Source: Flavobacterium saliperosum
GTDB lineage: Bacteria > Bacteroidota > Bacteroidia > Flavobacteriales > Flavobacteriaceae
NCBI RefSeq assembly: GCF_900100625.1
Contig: NZ_FMTY01000007.1
Span: 21,698 to 85,697, forward strand
DNA length: 64,000 nucleotides
Reading direction: 5' to 3'
Shown here: one piece after another, positions 25,350-34,861 of the stretch
Layout of the letters: each line of letters begins with the position of its first letter
Numbering within the stretch: the first letter of the stretch is position 1
The notes under the pieces: model-generated
The model's input: the letters and a program-made list of their open reading frames with translations, nothing else
Databases searched by the model: none
What the model was told of the DNA's origin: nothing
Program-made: the position numbers and the translations under genes

Positions 25350-26132
25350 TTAATTCAAATAATAGATATATCCGAAGTTTAACCAAACCAACCATTCGTT
25401 AGCTTTGTTTTCTTTGTAAATGGCAGGATCCGGATTTAAACCATCCACCCAGTTGGAGAAGTAATACTGCCAACGTAAATCAAGCATCAAGTCGGATAGT
25501 TCCGTTAGTTTGTAACGTGTACCCACACTGGCTACAACCGACCACGTACTTCCGCTGTCATTGGAAACACCACCGATATATTTCGTTGGCAAAACACCCG
25601 GTTGGTCCAAACGCCCTCTTTCCGAGCTGGCTTCCGGGCTGAAATAAGTATAATGAGCTCCTAAACTTACAAAAGGTCCAAAAGCACCATCCGTAGCCGT
25701 AAAATCTCTAATACTTAAAGGGAAATATTCCAATTGCATTCCAATATCGGTATTTGATGCGGAACCTCTCATGGCTCTTAATTGTTGTGCCATCAAGGAA
25801 TTTTTCTTGTTATCAACCCATTGACCAAAGTGTTGAAGCTCCGATTTGTTATAGGAAAGCTCCGTTCTTAATTTAAAGTGATCGTTAAAATAAGTTTCGG
25901 GAGTATAACAGTTACATTCTGCTCTGTAAGAAAAATTCAAATAGTGGATAATACCAATACCATAACCGGTATTTCCGGCATTTGTTTTGAAATCATATCT
26001 TTCACCGTAATCTGACATAAACATCACAGGGCCTGCAATTGCTCCAATTTCATGGGAAAAACCAAATTGGGCTCTAACAGCGCTGCTACTACCTAGAGCA
26101 ACTAGCAGGATAAATAAAATTTTTCTGGGCAT
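25350..26132 (-). CDS. outer-membrane beta-barrel-like protein divergent from porZ
   Basis: 260 residues with a signal peptide (about 1-21, ending AVRAQ). The mature part is rich in alternating aromatic/polar strands and ends in NFGYIYYLN, suggesting a small barrel or a periplasmic beta protein. I think it belongs to the group annotated in flavobacteria as THC0290_0291 family, but that is from memory and untested. It is divergent from the PorZ-like gene, with a -7 element for each, so a link to type IX secretion is plausible from position. The motif ECNCYTPETYFND holds two cysteines. Confidence 0.75.
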   Translation of the reverse strand: MPRKILFILLVALGSSSAVRAQFGFSHEIGAIAGPVMFMSDYGERYDFKTNAGNTGYGIGIIHYLNFSYRAECNCYTPETYFNDHFKLRTELSYNKSELQHFGQWVDNKKNSLMAQQLRAMRGSASNTDIGMQLEYFPLSIRDFTATDGAFGPFVSLGAHYTYFSPEASSERGRLDQPGVLPTKYIGGVSNDSGSTWSVVASVGTRYKLTELSDLMLDLRWQYYFSNWVDGLNPDPAIYKENKANEWLVWLNFGYIYYLN

Positions 26133-26159
26133 TTTACTTTATTTTAGGTCAATATCCGA

Positions 26160-26167
26160 CAAATATA
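26160..26167 (-). promoter_or_regulatory. TAnnTTTG -7 promoter element (TATATTTG)
   Basis: Perfect minus-strand match 27 bases before the ATG at 26132. Confidence 0.6.
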
Positions 26168-26315
26168 TAAAAACAAACCACACTTTAAAAAAAAAGTAAA
26201 AAAAAGACTTTTAAAAAAATGTAAATTTTATATGTTGCGTTTGTATTATTGGCTGTCCTGTTAAAAATATTTCGAATCAAATTATATAAAAAAACACAAA
26301 AAACCCGTTTTACGC

Positions 26316-26323
26316 TATATTTG
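26316..26323 (+). promoter_or_regulatory. TAnnTTTG -7 promoter element (TATATTTG) for the PorZ gene
   Basis: Perfect match 18 bases before the ATG at 26342. It lies inside the extended open frame that begins at 26249 and so fixes the start of the gene downstream. Confidence 0.65.
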
Positions 26324-26341
26324 TATTTGAAACCGTTTTTA

Positions 26342-28645
26342 ATGAAAAAAATATTTTATCTTTTTCTGCTGACTTTTTTCAGCATCAATTGTTTTTCACA
26401 GCAAAACCAATTGTGGCGTGGCTTTTTTTCTTATACCGCTATTAAGGATTTGTCGCAAACCGGCGATAAGGTTTATGCTGCACCTGAAAACACCCTGTTT
26501 GTTAACAATGTCACTACAAACGAATTAAAAACCATCACTTCGGTAAATGATTTTAAAGCCGATATAATTTCTTCGGTACATTACAGCACAACTTATAAAA
26601 AAATACTGGTCGGAAACCAAAACGGTTTGCTTTTAGTGGTGAATGAAATTGACGGAAGTGTTTTAAACGTAATCGACATTCTTAACAAACCGACAATTCC
26701 GCCTAATAAGAAAAAGATTAATCATATTTATGAGTACGAGGGCAAAGCGTATTTGTCGTGTGATTTTGGTGTTTGTGTGTTTGATTTGGCAACCTCTCAA
26801 TTTGGAGACACTTACTTCATCGGACCTTCCGGAGAAGATGTACAGGTTTTTCAAACCACGGTTTTTAACGGATTTATTTATGCTGTAACGCAATTGAACG
26901 GTATCCGAAGAGCGAATTTTACCAGCCCGAATTTAGTTGATTTCAGTGAATGGACCACCTTTGATGCGGGATATTGGAATGGGATTGTAACTTTTCAGAA
27001 TCAATTGGTTTTGTCGAATACCAGCAACAGGATTTACAAATATACCGGGGGAGCTTTTCAGGAAATTGTCAATGTAGGGCAAACGGTGCTTGATTTCAGA
27101 GAATTTGAAAACCGATTGCTTATTACTTCGGCCAACCATGTCTTTATTTACGATAATCAGTTGCTTCAATTGGCACATATCACGCAGATACCGGATGTTA
27201 TTTCCACGTTTACTTGTGCCACGATAATTAACGACAAAATATTCGTCGGAACAATGGATGAAGGTTTGCATCAGACAACCCTTGGGAATCTCACAACTTT
27301 TGAAGATGTTACCCCTAACGGTCCGCCAAGAAACAGTATTTTTAATCTGAAAAAGGCACCCAATTTTCTTTGGGCAGTTTATGGCGATTACACCAAGCAA
27401 TACAATCCGTATCCGCTGGATGAATATGAGATCAGTAAATTTTCTGAAGAACAGGGATGGAAGTCTATTCCGTACACTGATTTACAGGGGGCAAAATCGC
27501 TTTCGCGCATTGCGTTGAATCCGAGTAATCCCAATCAGGTTTTTGTGAGTTCCTTCTTTTCGGGTTTACTGAAAATTGAAAATAATGATCAGGTAACATT
27601 GTTCAATCAGGCCAATACCGGGCCAAACGGTTTGGAGTCGCTGGTGTTGTCCCCTCCCAATCCTTCTTATATTGATGTAAGGATTAACGGTCCCGCATTC
27701 GATAAAAACGGCAATTTGTGGATGACCAACAGTCTTGTGAAGAAAGCCATAAAAGTGTTGAAAAAAGACGGGCAATGGCAATCCTATACCCTTGAAAACA
27801 TCACCACTGCTCCCGAAAACGATGACTATGCCAGTATAGCCATTGATAAAAACGGCACCAAATGGATTCCCTCCTACCGAAACGGCGTCATAGGTTTTAA
27901 TGAGAATTATAACAATAAGTTTATCCTGATAAAAGTCGGAACCGATAACGGAAATCTTCCGGACAGGGATGTCCGATGCGTGGCGGTCGACAATCGAAAT
28001 CAGTTATGGATAGGAACTTTTGCGGGTTTGCGGATCTTGCCGAGTGTGGATCGTTTTGTGACGGACACCACTTTGGAAACCAATCCGATTATTATTCTGG
28101 ACGACAACCTTGCGCAGGAACTGTTCTATCAGCAAAGCATCATGGATATTGTGGTTGACGGTTCCAACAACAAATGGCTGTCCATAGACGGTGCCGGTGC
28201 TTTTTTGGTTTCGTCTAACGGACAACAAACGTTGTATCACTTTACCAAAGAGAATTCTCCATTGCCAAGTAATAATGTGCTGGATATCGAAATCGACGAT
28301 GCGTCCGGAGAGGTGTTTTTTGCCACCGATAAAGGGTTAGTTTCCTTTCAAGGGATTTCCACAAAACCGCAGGACGATTTGAGCAATGTCTACGTTTATC
28401 CTAATCCGGTACGTCCGGAATATAGCGGAACGGTAAAAATCAGCGGACTGATCGATAAAGCCAATATCAAAATTACCGATATTGAAGGGAATCTGGTCTA
28501 TGAAACCACCTCGGAGGGTGGTACCATCGAATGGGATACCCGCGCTTTCGGAAAACACAAAGTAGCCTCGGGCGTGTACATGATTTTCATTGCTGCCGAT
28601 GACGGAGTAGAGACCAAAGTTAAAAAAGTGATGATCATCCGATAA
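26342..28645 (+). CDS. porZ: PorZ-like T9SS attachment-complex protein (propeller)
   Basis: 767 residues from the ATG at 26342, where a signal peptide begins (MKKIFYLFLLTFFSINCFSQ); the frame extends 31 codons upstream, but across the promoter. Two seven-bladed-type propellers can be traced from repeats such as NQLWIGTFAGLRIL and FDKNGNLWMTNSL. A C-terminal sorting-like domain (about 690-767) contains NVYVYPNPVRPEYSG and ASGVYMIFIA. This matches PorZ (776 residues in Porphyromonas), which works at the cell surface in the type IX secretion system, delivering A-LPS to PorU. Its start of translation overlaps nothing; its stop shares a base with recO. Confidence 0.85.
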   Translation: MKKIFYLFLLTFFSINCFSQQNQLWRGFFSYTAIKDLSQTGDKVYAAPENTLFVNNVTTNELKTITSVNDFKADIISSVHYSTTYKKILVGNQNGLLLVVNEIDGSVLNVIDILNKPTIPPNKKKINHIYEYEGKAYLSCDFGVCVFDLATSQFGDTYFIGPSGEDVQVFQTTVFNGFIYAVTQLNGIRRANFTSPNLVDFSEWTTFDAGYWNGIVTFQNQLVLSNTSNRIYKYTGGAFQEIVNVGQTVLDFREFENRLLITSANHVFIYDNQLLQLAHITQIPDVISTFTCATIINDKIFVGTMDEGLHQTTLGNLTTFEDVTPNGPPRNSIFNLKKAPNFLWAVYGDYTKQYNPYPLDEYEISKFSEEQGWKSIPYTDLQGAKSLSRIALNPSNPNQVFVSSFFSGLLKIENNDQVTLFNQANTGPNGLESLVLSPPNPSYIDVRINGPAFDKNGNLWMTNSLVKKAIKVLKKDGQWQSYTLENITTAPENDDYASIAIDKNGTKWIPSYRNGVIGFNENYNNKFILIKVGTDNGNLPDRDVRCVAVDNRNQLWIGTFAGLRILPSVDRFVTDTTLETNPIIILDDNLAQELFYQQSIMDIVVDGSNNKWLSIDGAGAFLVSSNGQQTLYHFTKENSPLPSNNVLDIEIDDASGEVFFATDKGLVSFQGISTKPQDDLSNVYVYPNPVRPEYSGTVKISGLIDKANIKITDIEGNLVYETTSEGGTIEWDTRAFGKHKVASGVYMIFIAADDGVETKVKKVMIIR

Positions 28646-29358
28646 TGCTTGTTAAAACCAAAGCCATTGTTTTAAGCGCAATAAAATATCAGGAAAAAAG
28701 TCTGATTGTGAAGTGTTTTACACAATCCGACGGTCTGAAATCCTATTTCGTTCCCAGTGCTTTTTCCGGAAAGAAATCGAATCAGAAAATCGCCTATTTT
28801 CAGCCGTTGACGATTCTCGAAATCGAAGCGAATCACAAGAACAAAGGCACGTTGGAGCATTTTAAGGAAATCCGATTGGCGACACCGTATCATTCCGTAA
28901 ATACCGACATTTTTAAAAGTACCATCGTGATTTTCTTATCTGAAATGTTGCACCACAGCATCCGCGAAGAAGAAAAAAACCAAAACCTGTTTTTCTTTCT
29001 CGAAACCGCGATGATGTGGCTGGATTCCCACGAAGAGACGGCCAATTTTCATTTGATATTGCTGCTGGAAGTCTCCAAGTTTTTAGGTTTTTATCCCGAT
29101 ATTTCGGGAATGGATTTGCCTTTTTTTGAACTGAACGAAGGGGTTTTTACCCCGTTTCACGGCATCAGTTGTCTTTCCGAACACGAGACGTTTCTGTTTA
29201 AAAAACTTGTCGGTCTGAAATTCGATTCCGACCAGAAAATCTTCGCCGGAACCGAACGCCAAATTCTGCTTAAAATCCTGCTGGATTACTACACGGCTCA
29301 CCTTGATGGCTTTAAAAAACCGAAATCGCTGGATGTGCTTAAGGAGGTTTTCTCTTAA
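28645..29358 (+). CDS. recO: DNA repair protein RecO
   Basis: 237 residues. RecO helps RecR and RecF load RecA on SSB-coated DNA. The N-terminal OB fold is seen as MLVKTKAIVLSAIKYQEKSL and the C-terminal helical part follows from about 80 on, as in the family. No zinc-finger cysteines are evident, which is usual for Bacteroidota RecO. It overlaps the PorZ stop by one base (TAATG), an unexpected but conserved-looking coupling of a repair gene with a secretion gene. Confidence 0.9.
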   Translation: MLVKTKAIVLSAIKYQEKSLIVKCFTQSDGLKSYFVPSAFSGKKSNQKIAYFQPLTILEIEANHKNKGTLEHFKEIRLATPYHSVNTDIFKSTIVIFLSEMLHHSIREEEKNQNLFFFLETAMMWLDSHEETANFHLILLLEVSKFLGFYPDISGMDLPFFELNEGVFTPFHGISCLSEHETFLFKKLVGLKFDSDQKIFAGTERQILLKILLDYYTAHLDGFKKPKSLDVLKEVFS

Positions 29359-29450
29359 CAGCAGGAACCCATATGTTAGTAAACTCTTAAAACTGTAGTG
29401 TTTGGTCGTCTTTTTTCTCGCTTCTTTTCTCTATTTTCTCTAAAATTCCG

Positions 29451-29458
29451 TACTTTCG
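29451..29458 (+). promoter_or_regulatory. -7-like promoter element (TACTTTCG) for ileS
   Basis: One mismatch to TAnnTTTG, 25 bases before the ileS ATG. Confidence 0.5.
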
Positions 29459-29483
29459 CGCATTGATTTAAGAAAACGACAAA

Positions 29484-32400
29484 ATGAGTACAAAATTCAC
29501 TGAATACAAAGGACTTGATTTGCCCACTGTGGCTTCTGAAGTGCTTGATTTCTGGAAAAAACAAAACATCTTTGAGCAAAGTGTAACGTCCCGTGAGGGC
29601 GCGACGCCGTATGTGTTTTTTGAAGGCCCGCCTTCGGCAAACGGATTACCGGGGATTCACCACGTGATGGCCCGTGCGATTAAGGATATTTTTTGTCGTT
29701 ACAAAACCCAAAAAGGATTTCAGGTAAAACGTAAAGCGGGTTGGGATACCCACGGATTACCGGTAGAATTGGGTACCGAAAAAGAATTGGGCATCACCAA
29801 GGAAGACATCGGAAAAACCATTTCCATTGCCGAATATAACGAAGCGTGTAAAAAAACCGTTATGCGTTATACCGACGTGTGGAACGACCTGACCGAAAAA
29901 ATGGGCTACTGGGTAGACATGGAAGATCCGTATGTGACCTACAAATCCAAGTACATGGAAACGGTTTGGTGGTTGCTGAAACAGATTTACAACAAAGATT
30001 TATTATACAAAGGCTACACCATTCAGCCGTATTCGCCCAAAGCGGGAACCGGATTGTCTTCGCACGAAGTAAATCAGCCGGGCTCCTATCGTGATGTGAC
30101 CGATACTACCATTGTGGCGCAGTTCAAGGTTTTGGAGAATCAAAGAAAATTAACGTTCGCCAAATTTTACGATTACATTACCACCAACGATTTAAAACAA
30201 TACAAGTTTGAAGCATTGGAACTGGATGAAATCCACTTTTTGGCCTGGACGACGACACCTTGGACATTGCCAAGTAACACCGCTTTGACAGTTGGTCCAA
30301 GAATCGAGTATGTGCTGGTGAAAACCTTCAATCAATACACGTTCCAACCTGTCAATATCATTTTAGCGAAAAATCTCGTTGGGAAACAGTTGTCGAAAAA
30401 CTATTTCGAAACCAGCGAAGCTGCCGATTTTGAAAATTTCAAGGAAGGCGATAAAAAAATTCCTTTTGAAATCATAGCCGAATGTAAAGGGGCTGACTTA
30501 GTCGGCATCCAATACGAACAATTATTGCCGTACACGTTACCGTATCAAAATCCAGAAAACGCATTCCGAGTAATTTCAGGTGATTTCGTTACCACGGAAG
30601 ACGGAACGGGTATCGTACACACCGCACCAACTTTCGGTGCCGATGATGCCAAAGTAGCCAAAGAAGCATCTCCGGAAGTACCGCCAATGTTAGTGTTGGA
30701 CGAAAACGGAAACCCAGTGCCTTTAGTGGATTTGCAAGGGCGTTTTGTGTCTCAGATGGGTGATATGGCTGGGAAATACGTTAAAAACGAATACTATAAT
30801 GAGGGTGAGGCTCCTGAGAAATCGGTGGATGTGGAAATCGCTATTCGTTTAAAAGAAGAGAACAAAGCCTTTAAGGTGGAAAAATACGTCCACAGTTATC
30901 CACATTGCTGGAGAACGGACAAACCGATTTTGTACTATCCGTTAGATTCTTGGTTCATCAAGGTGACGGAAGTGAAAGACCGTATGTTTGACCTGAACGA
31001 AACCATCAACTGGAAGCCAAAAGCTACCGGAGAAGGCCGTTTCGGGAACTGGCTGAAAAATGCCAACGACTGGAACTTATCCCGTTCAAGATACTGGGGC
31101 ATCCCATTGCCAATCTGGAGATCGGAAGACGGAACGGAAGAAATGCTCATTGGTTCGGTGGAAGAACTTTACAATGAAATCGAAAAAGCGATTCAAGCGG
31201 GTGTGGAATCCGTAAATCCGTTCAAAGGGTTTGAAATCGGAAACATGAGCGAGGAAAACTACGATTTAGTTGACTTACATAAAAATGTTGTTGATACAAT
31301 AACATTGGTTTCGCCATCCGGAAAACCAATGAAACGCGAAAGTGATTTAATTGATGTTTGGTTCGATTCGGGCGCCATGCCGTATGCGCAATGGCATTAT
31401 CCGTTCGAAAACAAGGAGTTAATCGATGAAAACAAAGCCTTTCCTGCTGATTTTATAGCTGAAGGCGTGGATCAGACCAGAGGGTGGTTCTATACCTTAC
31501 ACGCTATCGGAACCTTGGTTTTTGATAAAGTAGCCTATAAAAATGTCGTTTCCAACGGTTTGGTGTTGGATAAAAACGGACAAAAGATGTCCAAACGTCT
31601 TGGTAATGCGGTAGATCCGTTTACCACTTTGGCCGAATACGGTCCGGATGCGACCCGCTGGTACATGATTGCCAATGCGAATCCGTGGGACAACCTGAAA
31701 TTTGACATCGAAGGGGTGGCCGAAGTAAGAAGAAAATTCTTCGGAACACTATATAATACGTATTCGTTCTTTGCCTTATATGCCAATATCGACGGGTTTA
31801 GTTACAGCGAAGCGGAAATCCCGTTAGCTGACAGACCGGAAATCGACCGTTGGATTTTATCCGAATTGCACACCTTAATTCAGGTGGTGGATGAGGCCTA
31901 TGCGGAGTACGAACCAACCCGTGCTGCCCGAGCAATTTCCGACTTCGTACAGGAAAATTTAAGCAATTGGTACGTGCGTTTGTGTCGTCGTCGCTTCTGG
32001 AAAGGCGATTATGCGCAGGATAAAATAGCGGCATATCAGACTTTATATACATGTTTACTTACAATTTCCAAACTTGGAGCGCCTATAGCGCCGTTTTTTA
32101 TGGACAAACTTTACCGAGATTTAACCCAGGCAACACACGGGGAAAAATTCCAAAGTGTACATTTGGCCGAGTTCCCGAAATCCGTTGAAAACTTTGTTGA
32201 TAAGTCGCTGGAAAGCAAAATGCAGAAGGCGCAAACGATTTCGTCTCTGGTTTTATCGCTGCGTAAGAAGGAAATGATAAAAGTGCGTCAACCGCTGCAA
32301 AAGGTTATGATTCCTGTGCTTGACGAAAATCAACGTGCCGAAATTGAAGCGATTTCCGACCTGATTAAAGCCGAAGTGAACGTGAAAGAAGTACAGTTGC

Positions 32401-32942
32401 TGGACGATGCTTCCGGGATACTTGTGAAGCAGATCAAGCCTAATTTTAAGACATTGGGGCCGCGTTTCGGTAAAGATATGGGATTGATTTCTAAGGAGAT
32501 ACAGCATTTTTCTCAGGATCAGATAAATAAATTGGAAAGAGAAGGCGTAATAAGTATTGTTATTTCAGGAAATAGTGTTAATTTAACACTTGAAGATGTG
32601 GAGATTTCTTCACAGGATATTGAGGGTTGGTTAGTGGCAAATTCGGGAGGCATTACCGTGGCATTGGACATCACAATTTCCGATGATTTACGAAAAGAAG
32701 GTATCGCCCGCGAATTGGTCAACCGAATCCAAAATATCAGAAAAGATTCAGGTTTTGAAGTGACCGATAAGATTAAAGTGACCATGCAAAAAGACGGCAT
32801 TATTCAGGACGCCGTAAAAGACAACGAAGCATACATTAAATCGGAAACGTTAACGGAAGAACTTGTTTTTGAAGACCGTATTGAAAATGGTACGGAAATT
32901 GAGTTTGATGACCTAAAAACAAGAATATTAATTTCAAAATAA
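29484..32942 (+). CDS. ileS: isoleucyl-tRNA synthetase (large, eukaryote-like type)
   Basis: 1152 residues, about 200 longer than the E. coli enzyme, typical of Bacteroidota and of the eukaryote-like class. The HIGH motif appears as GIHHVM near 55-60 (SANGLPGIHHVMA). The editing domain is around 240-470 (WTTTPWTLPSNTALTVGPR). KMSKR occurs near 700 (DKNGQKMSKRLGN) and is followed by the anticodon-binding domain. The C-terminal extension (about 950-1152) is specific to this class. Enzymes of this class are often insensitive to mupirocin, which is knowledge of the class, not seen here. The DksA-like gene follows 7 bases after. Confidence 0.97.
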   Translation: MSTKFTEYKGLDLPTVASEVLDFWKKQNIFEQSVTSREGATPYVFFEGPPSANGLPGIHHVMARAIKDIFCRYKTQKGFQVKRKAGWDTHGLPVELGTEKELGITKEDIGKTISIAEYNEACKKTVMRYTDVWNDLTEKMGYWVDMEDPYVTYKSKYMETVWWLLKQIYNKDLLYKGYTIQPYSPKAGTGLSSHEVNQPGSYRDVTDTTIVAQFKVLENQRKLTFAKFYDYITTNDLKQYKFEALELDEIHFLAWTTTPWTLPSNTALTVGPRIEYVLVKTFNQYTFQPVNIILAKNLVGKQLSKNYFETSEAADFENFKEGDKKIPFEIIAECKGADLVGIQYEQLLPYTLPYQNPENAFRVISGDFVTTEDGTGIVHTAPTFGADDAKVAKEASPEVPPMLVLDENGNPVPLVDLQGRFVSQMGDMAGKYVKNEYYNEGEAPEKSVDVEIAIRLKEENKAFKVEKYVHSYPHCWRTDKPILYYPLDSWFIKVTEVKDRMFDLNETINWKPKATGEGRFGNWLKNANDWNLSRSRYWGIPLPIWRSEDGTEEMLIGSVEELYNEIEKAIQAGVESVNPFKGFEIGNMSEENYDLVDLHKNVVDTITLVSPSGKPMKRESDLIDVWFDSGAMPYAQWHYPFENKELIDENKAFPADFIAEGVDQTRGWFYTLHAIGTLVFDKVAYKNVVSNGLVLDKNGQKMSKRLGNAVDPFTTLAEYGPDATRWYMIANANPWDNLKFDIEGVAEVRRKFFGTLYNTYSFFALYANIDGFSYSEAEIPLADRPEIDRWILSELHTLIQVVDEAYAEYEPTRAARAISDFVQENLSNWYVRLCRRRFWKGDYAQDKIAAYQTLYTCLLTISKLGAPIAPFFMDKLYRDLTQATHGEKFQSVHLAEFPKSVENFVDKSLESKMQKAQTISSLVLSLRKKEMIKVRQPLQKVMIPVLDENQRAEIEAISDLIKAEVNVKEVQLLDDASGILVKQIKPNFKTLGPRFGKDMGLISKEIQHFSQDQINKLEREGVISIVISGNSVNLTLEDVEISSQDIEGWLVANSGGITVALDITISDDLRKEGIARELVNRIQNIRKDSGFEVTDKIKVTMQKDGIIQDAVKDNEAYIKSETLTEELVFEDRIENGTEIEFDDLKTRILISK

Positions 32943-32949
32943 GGAAATT

Positions 32950-33330
32950 ATGGTGGATGAACAAATAAGATATTCCGACTCGGACTTAGCAGAGTTCAAG
33001 GAATTGATCCAGATGAAATTGGAAAAAGCGAAAAACGATTTGGATTTAATACGAAGCGCTTACCTTAACGACTTAAACAACGGTACCGATGACACATCGC
33101 CAACGTTTAAAGCTTTCGAGGAAGGTAGCGAAACCATGTCAAAAGAGGCCAATTCACAGCTTGCCATTCGTCAGGAGAAATTTATCAGAGATTTGAAAAA
33201 TGCTTTGATCCGTATAGAGAACAAGACTTACGGAATTTGTAAAGTAACAGGAAAATTAATCAATAAAGAGAGATTGAAACTGGTTCCTCATGCAACCATG
33301 AGCATCGAAGCAAAGAACTTGCAACGTTAA
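32950..33330 (+). CDS. DksA/TraR family protein lacking the four-cysteine zinc finger
   Basis: 126 residues. A long helical N-terminal part (about 10-85) is followed by the family's C-terminal block, NKTYGICKVTGKLINKERLK (about 91-110). In true DksA this block carries four cysteines for zinc; here only one (Cys97) is present, so zinc is not bound in the usual way. The layout is common in Bacteroidota and is often labelled TraR/DksA zinc-finger protein. Regulation of RNA polymerase is possible from family. It lies 7 bases after ileS and is followed by a terminator. Confidence 0.85.
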   Translation: MVDEQIRYSDSDLAEFKELIQMKLEKAKNDLDLIRSAYLNDLNNGTDDTSPTFKAFEEGSETMSKEANSQLAIRQEKFIRDLKNALIRIENKTYGICKVTGKLINKERLKLVPHATMSIEAKNLQR

Positions 33331-33347
33331 TCTTTTCAAAAAATACG

Positions 33348-33372
33348 AAACGCTCCGCCCGGAGCGTTTTTT
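33348..33372 (+). terminator. terminator after the DksA-like gene
   Basis: AAACGCTCC and GGAGCGTTTTTT around GCCC. Confidence 0.85.
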
Positions 33373-33389
33373 ATATGGTTTAATTCTCT

Positions 33390-33397
33390 TATTTTTG
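33390..33397 (+). promoter_or_regulatory. TAnnTTTG -7 promoter element (TATTTTTG) for lspA
   Basis: Perfect match 17 bases before the ATG at 33415; it overlaps a GTG at 33397 that could otherwise be taken as the start. Confidence 0.65.
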
Positions 33398-33414
33398 TGG
33401 CTAAATTGAGCAAA

Positions 33415-34008
33415 ATGTCATTAAAGAAAGCCTATTTACTGGTTGTCCTGATTTTGGTGATTGACCAGATTTCCAAAATATACATCAAAACCAATTTTAT
33501 GCTGGACGAAGAAGTCTTAGTGTTCGATTGGTTCCGCATTCACTTTATTGAAAATTCCGGCATGGCTTGGGGTGCCGAAATCCCGGGCAGCTTCGGTAAG
33601 TTGTTACTCACCACGTTTCGTATCATCGCCGTTGGCGGCATCGGCTATTGGTTGTACGATGCGGTGAAAAAACAATCGTCCAATTTCCTGATTGTGGCGG
33701 TGTCTTTGATATTGGCTGGAGCGGTTGGGAATATTATCGATTCGGTATTCTACGGTCGAATCTTTAACGACAGTTCGCATCAGGTAGCCACACTATTCAG
33801 CAATGAACCTTACGGGAAATGGTTCCACGGAAAAGTGGTGGACATGTTTTATTTTCCCATCTGGGAAGGAAACTTACCGTCTTGGTTACCGGTTTGGGGT
33901 GGAAACCATTTTACATTCTTCAACGCGATTTTTAACGTAGCCGACGTGGCAATTTCAACCGGTGTCGGAATTCTGATTGTATTCAATAAAAGAGCTTTCG
34001 GGAAGTAA
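33415..34008 (+). CDS. lspA: lipoprotein signal peptidase (signal peptidase II)
   Basis: 197 residues. It cuts prolipoprotein signal peptides in the inner membrane. Catalytic aspartates are Asp109 (AGAVGNIIDSVFYGRI) and Asp177 (FFNAIFNVADVAIS), and DQISKIYIK near 17 is also conserved. Four membrane helices are predicted. The start at 33415 is chosen because the -7 element ends at 33397, making the upstream GTG impossible in the RNA. It has its own promoter and a terminator on each side. Confidence 0.96.
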   Translation: MSLKKAYLLVVLILVIDQISKIYIKTNFMLDEEVLVFDWFRIHFIENSGMAWGAEIPGSFGKLLLTTFRIIAVGGIGYWLYDAVKKQSSNFLIVAVSLILAGAVGNIIDSVFYGRIFNDSSHQVATLFSNEPYGKWFHGKVVDMFYFPIWEGNLPSWLPVWGGNHFTFFNAIFNVADVAISTGVGILIVFNKRAFGK

Positions 34009-34028
34009 CTATAGCGCAAAGTATACAT

Positions 34029-34058
34029 AAAAAAGACCACAATTTTGTGGTCTTTTTT
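34029..34058. terminator. bidirectional terminator between lspA and the small lipoprotein gene
   Basis: Near-perfect palindrome, AAAAAAGACCACA with TGTGGTCTTTTTT. Confidence 0.85.
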
Positions 34059-34059
34059 A

Positions 34060-34257
34060 TTATTTATTATGTCCCGGTGCATGACGTCTCGCGCTTCTGT
34101 CACCGCTGATTTTTTTAGCCTGTCCCGGCGGTAATCGTTTCTTTTTTACCACAACGGTTTTGTGATGATGGTGTTTTACGACACAACTGTCGAATCCAAA
34201 CACAATCATAAAAGCAAAGGCGGCATACATAATCTTCTTTAGAACACTATTTCTCAT
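34060..34257 (-). CDS. small lipoprotein, basic, PPGQAKK motif
   Basis: 65 residues from the ATG at 34257; the longer frame to 34317 adds residues with no support. A signal peptide with lipobox Cys (GFDSC) is followed by VVKHHHHKTVVVKKKRLPPG, then QAKKISGDRSARRHAPGHNK. The PPGQAKK-x-APGHNK pattern is widespread in Bacteroidota small proteins, some annotated (probably wrongly) as quinol oxidase subunit 4. The His and Lys clusters suggest anion or metal binding, unproven. Immediately downstream of the terminator shared with lspA. Confidence 0.7.
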   Translation of the reverse strand: MRNSVLKKIMYAAFAFMIVFGFDSCVVKHHHHKTVVVKKKRLPPGQAKKISGDRSARRHAPGHNK

Positions 34258-34291
34258 AAAATGGGGTTTTTGGTTTGACGAATATATCGAA

Positions 34292-34861
34292 TTATATTTT
34301 AAATTCAAAAATACCATAAGGGGTCACACAAAAATCCAATTTAACGTCGCTTTCAAAAACATCGGAGATGGTTTCTTCCGGATCAAAGAACGAGAGTCCT
34401 ACTTTAATTACATCCGATTTGCATTCGGAAAGGAAAGTGTCGTAAAACCCTTTGCCATACCCTACCCGATGTCCTTTTTTGTCATAAGCCAAAAGCGGTA
34501 CGAAAACCACATCTATTTTAGAGGAAGGTACTTCTATCCCATCAACCGGTTCGGGAATCCCGTAGGCGTTGTTTTTTATTTTGGTGTTGTCGGTTAACAG
34601 ATAATGCGTCATTTTTCGGGTTTCGAAATCCGATTTCGAAATAACGATTTCCTTGTCTCTTCCGGCCAAGATCTGCAAAAGGAATTCGGTGTTGACTTCT
34701 TTCTGTTCTTCTATCGGCAGAAACAAATGGAAATAGGTGTAGTCCCAAATCGGCAGGGCCAGACAACTGTTGGCAATCGCCAGACTTATGTCCTGAATTT
34801 CTTCAAATTTCAGCTCTTTTCTTTCGTTTTTATACTTTAGGCGCAGTTCTTTTTTCAACAT
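34292..34861 (-). CDS. 5-formyltetrahydrofolate cyclo-ligase
   Basis: 189 residues. It converts 5-formyl-THF to 5,10-methenyl-THF using ATP. Seen: N-terminal KNERKELKFEEIQDIS, and the signature FVPLLAYDKKGHRVGYGKGF (about 121-140) with YDTFLSEC. Normal length for the family. Its ATG at 34861 lies inside the 3' end of the decarboxylase gene by 32 bases, so the two are probably coupled. Confidence 0.93.
   Translation of the reverse strand: MLKKELRLKYKNERKELKFEEIQDISLAIANSCLALPIWDYTYFHLFLPIEEQKEVNTEFLLQILAGRDKEIVISKSDFETRKMTHYLLTDNTKIKNNAYGIPEPVDGIEVPSSKIDVVFVPLLAYDKKGHRVGYGKGFYDTFLSECKSDVIKVGLSFFDPEETISDVFESDVKLDFCVTPYGIFEFKI

Noticed and set aside
26249..26341. Longer N-terminus of the PorZ-like protein
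   Set aside because: The -7 element at 26316 and the signal peptide at 26342 show that translation starts later.
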